A stretch of 64,000 bases of DNA, taken from assembly GCA_022497155.1 (NCBI GenBank), contig MU385713.1:930001-994000 (forward strand), given 5' to 3'. This document shows positions 56,903 through 64,000 of this stretch, in pieces. Below the pieces are notes generated by a model that was not told where the DNA came from, ran no database searches, and saw nothing but the letters and a program-made list of their open reading frames with translations. Every line of letters starts with the position of its first letter. Within the stretch, counting starts at the first letter, position 1. The stretch is from Whalleya microplaca (lineage: Eukaryota; Ascomycota; Sordariomycetes; Xylariales; Xylariaceae). The position numbers were made by a program, and so were the translations under genes.

Positions 56903-58881
56903 GGCCGTTCCAAGGACATTGGTCGCTCGCACACGAATTGCGTTGTTGACTTCGTTACGTCAGTTACTGGTTGAAGAAGCCCTAAAGCGAAATACGGACC
57001 GTTTCCAGGTCTACGAATTTTTTGCGTTCACACATATACATACAGTTGTTCTTCGTAGTCTTGTCGGTGGCAGAATCAAGTCGGAAGATATTACCGTGTC
57101 GACCAGGGTAAAATGGAGTCTTTACTCCAAAGAGACATTGTGACTTCGCACGACCATGGTTCCATACAACCACGAACCAACTGCATACGGCATATTATGC
57201 ACATTATCCTGGTATAATCTGCAGGATTGCAAATTCGGCCAGCCGACAACATCCAATTAGTTGGCCTGCATTTTGAATCAACTTTGAGCACTCTAGTACG
57301 AATATATATTTATACGGGGTACTAGGTGTGTGTTTAGCTGTGGTCTGGGCATGGATTCAATTTTTATCAAGTCTCCAGAGCCTTCGAGGTCACTGGCGCT
57401 GAGCAATAAACTAACCCTAAAGTTATGTACTATTTGAAATACATGAAAATGCATTCGAAGATGCGGTCTCCACGCGTTCTTCCTTGAACTAGGATGCCGC
57501 AAAGCGACTAGCTATCTTCTCGCTTTTCAGCCTGTTCCATAGCCTTTTCAAACATATTACCGACTATTATACCCCAATTCGAAGCTTTGGTAATATATTT
57601 GAAGACCTACTGTTGAACTCAGACCCCTGATGCATGAATCGGCCATTCGGCCGCATGTTGAAGGATTCTCGATTCCCTGGTAGTGGGTTGGGACGAAGCT
57701 ACCCCGGCCCGAACTCATCGGACGGGCAGAACGGGTAGAGATAATGCTCGGCTTCCAGTGTCAGTCGTGTTTAACCGACACCTTTGGACCTTTTCGTGCT
57801 TTTTGGACAATGTTATCTACTTTCCGTAGTATTTGGGGTCATTCATGGTAGCTACCTTCCACTGTATCTTTCATTTTTGTCATTTGACTTTTCTGGCCAT
57901 TTTCTACGCCTGTACACGTACTTGCAGGTCTAGATAAGAAAGCCACAAAAGACCATTAACTAATTATCCTAGGAACTGGGGTTAGAGTGTAAGCACACAG
58001 TGAGCACACAGTATTTAATGCTGATTTACATAGTTGGTCCCTGAACCCAGACGCCTTACCTAGGGTCGTTCCGCGGCGGAAAATCCCTAGGGCGCCCGCG
58101 GGTCCTTCAGGGTTACATCCGCAACAGTGCTCGACCTTGGCAACCGTCTGATATGAAGGAGAGGGTTGATTATTCAGGACATTCAGAATCTAGACCTGTC
58201 TCTGCCAATCGTGTAAACCTGGTGCCTGAATATGAGTAAGCCAATTAGTTCTTATTGCTTTCAAGTACGATGGATCCTGCGTGGGTTCATGTTCATCGCA
58301 AGTTGCATGTGACGAATCATGAATGCGTGCACCAGGTCAACCTGTGCTCAACCTCCTTCAGGTTCCCCAGGTGCCAGGAGGCCGGAACACTGTGCCTTAA
58401 TAGATCACTATTGCAGCCCCTGCAATATGTAACAGCTGCAGGGGCAAAAGAACCAAGCGACCCAATGACTTTAATTAACCAGACAGGTGTGCATATTTGT
58501 CATACAGTCACAGCACCAAACAGCGTTCAACGAGTAATAATTCAGCAATGTGACTTGTAGTGCTGAAAGACTGGACGATCTATGGTAAATATAGCTGCAA
58601 TACGAATTTGAAAATGGCTAAAGTGGCTGGGGTGGCTGCGTGCAACCTGTCTGAATATCCTAATGGACCTGTCTAAATAAAGTCCCTGAAGCGGTGGAGA
58701 AAATGAGAGATGATTCTTGCATCCCAAACAGAGCAGCCGCAAACTCTTTCCCTCCTGGTTGAACCCCGGGAGAAAGGCTAACGGGAAAGCCTAATATGAT
58801 ATTCACGCAGTATTATAAGAAGTTGCTGATGCCCCAGTCCCGTTCAAGCATGGTTTCAGAAAGGGATGTCACTAGCGAACG
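56903..58881. other. 2 kb gene-free region between divergent genes
   Basis: Promoters of the P450 (minus) and of the 7-TM receptor (plus) lie here. No coding sequence is supported on either strand. Confidence 0.5.
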
Positions 58882-60279
58882 ATGGGAAATGGCAAGCCAG
58901 TAGCCGTGATAGTCCAGCCGGAGGGTTTAGCCACAATTCTTGTTGGCATCACCTTAGCCCTCTGCGTTATCACCACGATTATTGTCAGTCTTCGCGTCTG
59001 GTTCCGGTACTGGCTGCGAAGGACGAGAATAGAGCCTAATGGCTGGGGCTGGGACGACTGGTTGATCGGGTTCGGCATGGTATGCTTCAACTCCCGCACG
59101 ACGAGGTTCTCATTCTCGAATTAGTCACTAATCCGTAGGCAATGATATAGTTAGCGTTTATTGCAGCTTGCTGTTTTACTGTCGTGGCAGCCTATTATGG
59201 CCTTGGTATGCCCGATTCGAAAGTCAATTCTGCTCAAAGAGTCGTGGCTTTACAACTTGTCTTCTTCTTTCAACTGTCCGAAGCTGCGTTCACAATTCTA
59301 GTCAAGTCTTCGATTGCGGTTTTCCTAAGTGAGTAGCATACAGAGTTATTGGGTATCCCTTCCATTATGCTTCAGGAACCAAAAAAAATCACTTTGGAGG
59401 TATATTTTGGGAGTCAATAGAAGCACCTGGGATTGGTCTTGGTTCTTTCGATTGTTCGCCTTGTCTGAAAAATAGAAAATACTGACTCTCATTTTACAGT
59501 ACGACTCACTACCCAAAAACGATATCATTACCCTCTCTGGTTCGTCATCATTGCCACAGTGGCAGGATGCGTAGTCCCAGGAGTCGTGGTAATCACGCTA
59601 TGCCGACCTCTTGCAGCTCAGTGGGATCCTTCATTGGGGACCTGTGGTGACTATGGCATTATCACACAGCTTTCATACGCTGTGTCTGTTATAACGGTTG
59701 TGACCGACTGGACTTGCGCGATCATCCCTTGCATCCTAATCCGAAAACTCAACATACCGCCAAATCATAAACTACCCCTTATGGCAACTCTGAGTTTGGG
59801 AATACTCGCAAGCGTGGCCAGCATTGGTCGTATGCCATATTTGAAATACTACGATGCTACAGTGGATCGTCTTTGTGAGTCAAATGGACCTGACCCCAAA
59901 GCTAATTGTTGGGTGCTAACCGTGGCCGTTTCTAGATGGCGAGGCTAATATTGTGCTCTGGTGTATTATCGAGGGTGCCCTTGCCTTCATTGCCGGCTCG
60001 CTTCCACCTCTCCGCAAAGCACCCGAACTACTAATCACGAAAATAAAGAGTCAAACAAGTACTCAACGTTCACAATCCCATGTCGAGCTTGAAGACCGTC
60101 CGAGGAATCCAAGACCTCCACAACAAGATGCAGAATGTCCATACGACAATGACAGCCAGCATTCGCTTCTACCCGAGATCCAAAAGTCGTCGTTAAAGCC
60201 GCAAGTCAGTGTAGTCTCACAAACTGATCATAGTGTAGAGTCCTACAACGCTTTGGGATCGTGTGATAGAATAAAATGA
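58882..60279 (+). CDS. Fungal rhodopsin-domain seven-TM membrane protein (PTH11-related type)
   Basis: Four exons (58882-59079, 59151-59328, 59500-59874, 59936-60279) give 364 residues. Seven hydrophobic segments can be seen, beginning with ILVGITLALCVITTIIVSLR and GWDDWLIGFGMLAFI and ending with NIVLWCIIEGALAFIAG. The WDDW motif after TM1, the Cys pair in LCRPLAAQWDPSLGTC and the EANIVLWCIIEG block are hallmarks of the fungal rhodopsin domain (PF20684). No CFEM domain is present at the N-terminus, unlike true PTH11. The C-terminal tail of about 90 residues is polar and disordered. Such proteins are putative G-protein-coupled or sensory receptors, often expanded in plant-associated fungi; the ligand is unknown. 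Intron 2 is long (171 bp). Confidence 0.9.
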
Positions 60280-62064
60280 ATCCAAAATTTGGGTAAATCA
60301 CTACGCTCAGTTTCTACGCATGCATGAATCGATACAACTAAACTAACAGCACATATATACGCTTTCCCTTACAAGTATACGTGTCCAGGTCTACACGGCT
60401 AATGCTGCTAGTATCCACTCCACTGTATCTGTATGTACTTTGCAACCTGTTTCATTGCTTGCTTCTATCATTCTACCTAGAGCTTCGCTCGTTTTGCCTC
60501 CAGGATCTTGTTATGCGGTCTACGAATGGCTTCCCTCCGCAAGCATTCCTTCCAATCTATGTCTAGTATCCCATGTTATGTTATCACCGTAGTTAAATTT
60601 CCTTCGGGCGTTACCAGGAGTTTGCCATATCTTCAGTACAGCCTCACACTTGTCAACAATTTCTCTTCGTAACAGCAAGCTTAGAGAATATGAAACTGGT
60701 ATCAAATCCAGGTACTGCCCAATCATGTCTTTAGGGAACCCCAGTCCGTGCTGTAAATCTCGGCGTATGTTTTGAGAAGAATTTCACCTAAATCTACAGC
60801 CTAGATCCTAGCTATCGTGACTGGACTTCGATAGAAGATCACAAGATATACTTAGTGTCCTATGAACCAAAGTTCCAATGCTAACCAACAAATATACCAA
60901 TAAACTCCGATTCCCTAATGTACTAAGGCTTGACTGGGATCGGAATTGAGTAGGTAGTATCCTTCCAGGTCGGCGGAGAGCTCACCTATTAAGCACGCTA
61001 ACATATGTACCCTGACCCAGAAGAGGGTTGAAAACGCCCTCTGCCACTTAATAGTACCTATGCAGACTAAGTAGACCTGAGCATTTACGTATACATTGTC
61101 CATACACCTGTACGGGATCTCCTGAACAGGACATATTTTCAATGAAATGACTGAAATGACCATGTCCTTGGCTAAATCGTTCCAGTTTCAGTACACCAAT
61201 ACCACACGTGGTCTGATACGCTGAGTACCTTATCGCCATCATATTTTATTGGTAATTACAAGTCATTCTTTGGCTGTTTAGCAAGCTTTCAACAGGCAAG
61301 ACTTTCAATTCTAGTATGATAAGGCTAGTAAGGTCTTGCCGTGATGAAGGCGCATAGAGAACACCAATCATTTTTGCCAAATGATTTAAATTTAAGTTAT
61401 CTTCCTTCAAGCACTGGAATTAGTAAAATCGGCTGTCAAGATGGCTTCAGCAAATATTGCCATAAAAGAATTTTTGTAAAGCCAATAATTGTGTTGGGTA
61501 AGGAAGAGTACCGAGGTATATCCACTACTGGGTGGAACGCAGTCAGTTCAGCCATCTCGTGTTCCGAGCCTCTGTAGGAATGAGACCCTTGCCCTGGCCT
61601 CCCGGGCCGGGCCACCATCATATCGGGTGAAGGGGAAGATTGCCATATAATGGTTGGGTCATTTCTAGTGATCTACATGATGATGGGAAGGTCGTGTGTC
61701 TCCCAGGCTTGTAGAATAGACATGACAGATATTTTGTATCCATAGTATCTCTGCTGAAACTTCTGTCGAGCTTCCTCATTACATTACTTCATTTTACTTC
61801 CTGCGAGATACCATTGGAAGAGCACAAAGCACACCCTCGTTGGTAGGAGCTTTTGGCAGGGCTTGTCACCCAAGCTCCTGGGAAGTTGCAATTGCTTATT
61901 GCAATTCATGTCAAGTCAAATCACACAAAGACGAGAATGGAAATCATAGCTCTAATTGGCGGAACGATGTTGCAAGAGCAGAACATAACAGCTTAAGGGG
62001 TATTCTGGACAGACTCAAGACTCAAAAGAGCTACCAAGATTCTCTAAAGTATTACAATCCATCA
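60280..62064. other. 1.8 kb gene-free region between convergent genes
   Basis: 3' flanks of the receptor and the MutY gene. Only short random open frames are present; nothing was recognised. Confidence 0.5.
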
Positions 62065-63993
62065 TTAATTGGTATTGGCCTCTTTTACAAGGGCCCAGCA
62101 TTTCCTCATCCCGGTACCCATCGACTCCTCGTCGACAGCATCACTCCAGCGGTGCTGGGCACCAACATTATTGACCACCTCAGCCTCTACGTCCTCTGAA
62201 CTCTCCAATTCGAAGAGATGAACATGCATCATCAGCTTGAGATGAGAGAAGAGCCAGGGTACACTTCCTAGCCCTCCAACATGCCTCAGCCCTATCCGTT
62301 TTGACGTCCCACGCTTTGATGCCGCGTTAAGTAAGCCTGTGACGTATTTTTCTGCATCCTGCTTGCGAGTTTTGGACGTGCTGTTTTGAGGATCAGGCAA
62401 AATATGACTTGGGAATTCCCATAAGCCAGCGAGGAGCCCCTTTTGTGGACGTCTATGAATTAAATACTTCCCGTCGCTCCGCCGGATGGCGCAAACCAGA
62501 GTTTCCTCTTCACGCACGGCCTTCTTGATAGTTTTGACAGGGAATTGTCTAGCATGATTGGAGATCACTTCCAATGTAGCGGCACTCAGAGCAGGTGATG
62601 GTGAATTCGTCGTCGTTTTCGATCTCGTAGACTGTGTGAACGAGAAGGACTTCAGCGTAGCCTGTTTCCGCGGTGGAGGCTTGCGCCCAGAATTATCGTT
62701 TGTATTATCGTTACTTTCTAGCCGGACGTCTACTCCATTCTCCTCAAGCTCTTCGAAGGGTTTGCAAAGAGTACAAGCATCTTCGATGTCAGTTGTTCCG
62801 GCGTTGGCTGTAGGCTTTGGTATCAGTCCTTTCTTAGCAGCAATCTGAAGACCCTCACCGTATGCAAGACAGCTCGAGGTGATAGGGCAAGATGTGCAAT
62901 TCGGCTTTGGCGTGCAGATGGTGCTACCAAGTTCCATGAGCGCCTGCCCCCACCGGCCGGGTCGATCACTTGTTAGTTCATCTGGAGTCTCGGCTGCTTC
63001 GTCATCTGAATCCCGTGCAACAGCCTTGACCAGACTATCAGCCGCAGCCCATAGCAAATCAATCACGCTCTTGTTTGACTTCACGTCGCCAAGAAGACCA
63101 AGCTGCCGGCTAAGCACGCGAAGAACATTGCCATCCACCATCGGCGCAGCTCGTCCAAATACGATAGCCGATATGGCCCCAGCTGTATACCGACCGACGC
63201 CAGGAACGTGAGCCGCAAGCTCCTCGACATTGCACGGCAGAAGACCCTGCATTTTTTCATCGCCACACACGAGTTTTGCGGCTTCGTGAATCCGCGTCGC
63301 ACGGCTGTAGTAACCCAGTCCCCGCCAAGCGGCGAGAACTTCGTCTGGTTCGGCGGCAGCCAAGTCCTGGATGGTTGGCCACCGGGCCATCCATCGGTTC
63401 CAATAGTCGATGACGACAGCCACGCGTGTCTGTTGCAGCATTATTTCGCTGATCCAGACTTCATAGGCGCGGCGCTCAAGCTGGCGGCGAAGCTCTGTTG
63501 TATCAACGGGAGCCGCGCGCTGGTCTATCCAGGCTTTTCGCCATGGCATAGCCCGGCTAGTGCTAACCGTGTCAAACCAGTCGAGGAGAGAGCCGCGGCC
63601 TTGCTTGCTGTCGAGGAGCAGCGGCCTGTGGTAATCCACGCCATGATTGCGGCTGGGGAGAGGGCATGTCACAGAGCTGGCCGAAGACGTATTCGGTTTC
63701 CCGAAGAGACGTTCGTACAACTGCGTGTTGGGATTTCCATTTTTGCCAGAGACGGCAATTTTCCTTCTTTTGGGCCGAGAAGCAGCAACTTTTGGTTCAA
63801 CGTATTCTCTAGCATCGGTATCCGACGCGTCGTGCTGCGAAGCCTCTAGTGCTGTCCTCTTCTTGGTCCTGGTCTTCCGAGATGTGGCTGGTAAATGTGT
63901 TTCGCTTTCTAAGAAGAGTTGTGACGCTTCTGCAGAATCCAGGCTTGACAACCCTAGATTCGATCGACGAGAATTCCGCGCTGAGCGTCGCAT
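62065..63993 (-). CDS. A/G-specific adenine DNA glycosylase (MutY/MUTYH homolog)
   Basis: An intronless 642-residue frame ending close to the window edge; the start ATG is at 63993-63991. A basic N-terminal region (residues 1-85, RRSARNSRR and RPKRRK motifs) looks like nuclear and possibly mitochondrial targeting. The HhH-GPD domain has the catalytic Glu in SEIMLQQTRV (about 181), the helix-hairpin-helix in HVPGVGRYTAGAI and the catalytic Asp in MVDGNVLRVL (about 284). The 4Fe-4S cluster ligands are in CTPKPNCTSCPITSSC (about 360-375, spacing 6-2-5). After a disordered linker, a Nudix-like 8-oxoG recognition domain starts near residue 490 (LIHRRPQKGLLAGLWEFP). The enzyme removes adenine mispaired with 8-oxoguanine in base-excision repair. 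All key residues are intact. Confidence 0.96.
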   Translation of the reverse strand: MRRSARNSRRSNLGLSSLDSAEASQLFLESETHLPATSRKTRTKKRTALEASQHDASDTDAREYVEPKVAASRPKRRKIAVSGKNGNPNTQLYERLFGKPNTSSASSVTCPLPSRNHGVDYHRPLLLDSKQGRGSLLDWFDTVSTSRAMPWRKAWIDQRAAPVDTTELRRQLERRAYEVWISEIMLQQTRVAVVIDYWNRWMARWPTIQDLAAAEPDEVLAAWRGLGYYSRATRIHEAAKLVCGDEKMQGLLPCNVEELAAHVPGVGRYTAGAISAIVFGRAAPMVDGNVLRVLSRQLGLLGDVKSNKSVIDLLWAAADSLVKAVARDSDDEAAETPDELTSDRPGRWGQALMELGSTICTPKPNCTSCPITSSCLAYGEGLQIAAKKGLIPKPTANAGTTDIEDACTLCKPFEELEENGVDVRLESNDNTNDNSGRKPPPRKQATLKSFSFTQSTRSKTTTNSPSPALSAATLEVISNHARQFPVKTIKKAVREEETLVCAIRRSDGKYLIHRRPQKGLLAGLWEFPSHILPDPQNSTSKTRKQDAEKYVTGLLNAASKRGTSKRIGLRHVGGLGSVPWLFSHLKLMMHVHLFELESSEDVEAEVVNNVGAQHRWSDAVDEESMGTGMRKCWALVKEANTN

Positions 63994-64000
63994 ACTGACA

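Noticed and set aside
61840..62199. Plus-strand 119-codon frame overlapping the MutY 3' end
   Set aside because: It starts without an ATG context of note, has no homology signal, and overlaps a well-supported gene on the other strand.
1..64000. CRISPR arrays, bacterial operons, phage genes
   Set aside because: No regularly spaced direct repeats or prokaryotic gene organisation; introns and gene families are fungal.

Overview
The window is a piece of nuclear genome from a filamentous ascomycete (Pezizomycotina). The evidence is short spliceosomal introns (mostly 44-160 bp, GTRNGT at the 5' end, CTAAC/CTGAC-like branch sites, YAG at the 3' end), a HET-domain gene, a fungal rhodopsin-type 7-TM receptor, a C2H2/fungal_trans regulator, a multi-exon P450 and secreted pepsin, and a 1.5 kb very AT-rich block at the left edge that looks like repeat DNA degraded by C-to-T mutation (RIP). 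I cannot name the species; Sordariomycetes or a relative is an impression only. Gene models were joined by hand from reading frames, splice signals and family motifs. Reading frame is preserved across every junction listed.

Layout. 1-1.54 kb: RIP-like repeat relic. 2.5-6.2 kb: a large disordered conserved protein. 7.3-18.9 kb: an accessory block with a HET-domain protein, a decayed short-chain dehydrogenase pseudogene, an HD-domain phosphohydrolase, a CorA-like two-TM membrane protein in five exons, a small unknown ORF and a DUF829/PaxU-like hydrolase. 20.9-23.1 kb: a secreted aspartic protease in many small exons. 26.5-28.1 kb: bifunctional 6-phosphofructo-2-kinase/fructose-2,6-bisphosphatase behind a 3.5 kb gene-free, microsatellite-rich upstream region. 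29.2-30.1 kb: a small secreted Cys-rich protein with a Kex2-like site (effector-like). 32.0-36.2 kb: a 14-TM-type MFS exporter and a class II O-methyltransferase. 37.1-39.0 kb: the essential DEAD-box helicase HAS1, a housekeeping gene inside accessory DNA.

39.7-51.4 kb is the most interesting part: an amino-acid-permease-like transporter, a polysaccharide-deacetylase-fold hydrolase, a zinc alcohol dehydrogenase, an amidase-signature hydrolase, an SDR oxidoreductase and a C2H2 + fungal_trans transcription factor. Gene pairs are arranged divergently or tail to tail (8 bp between the amidase and SDR stop codons; 311 bp shared promoter between SDR and regulator). The combination resembles the lower half of fungal nicotinate (hxn) catabolism, where a cyclic imide is opened by a deacetylase-fold hydrolase and then deamidated by an amidase under a C2H2/fungal_trans regulator. 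The upper-pathway hydroxylase and flavin monooxygenases are absent here, so I infer a related N-heterocycle or imide/amide catabolic module whose substrate is unknown.

52.1-60.3 kb: an alpha/beta-hydrolase esterase, an EthD-like small protein, a cytochrome P450 and a seven-TM fungal rhodopsin-type receptor; these could extend the cluster. 62.1-64.0 kb: the intronless DNA-repair glycosylase MutY homolog, probably back in core genome. Intergenic DNA is rich in microsatellites and carries several copies of the palindrome ACCTAGGT.
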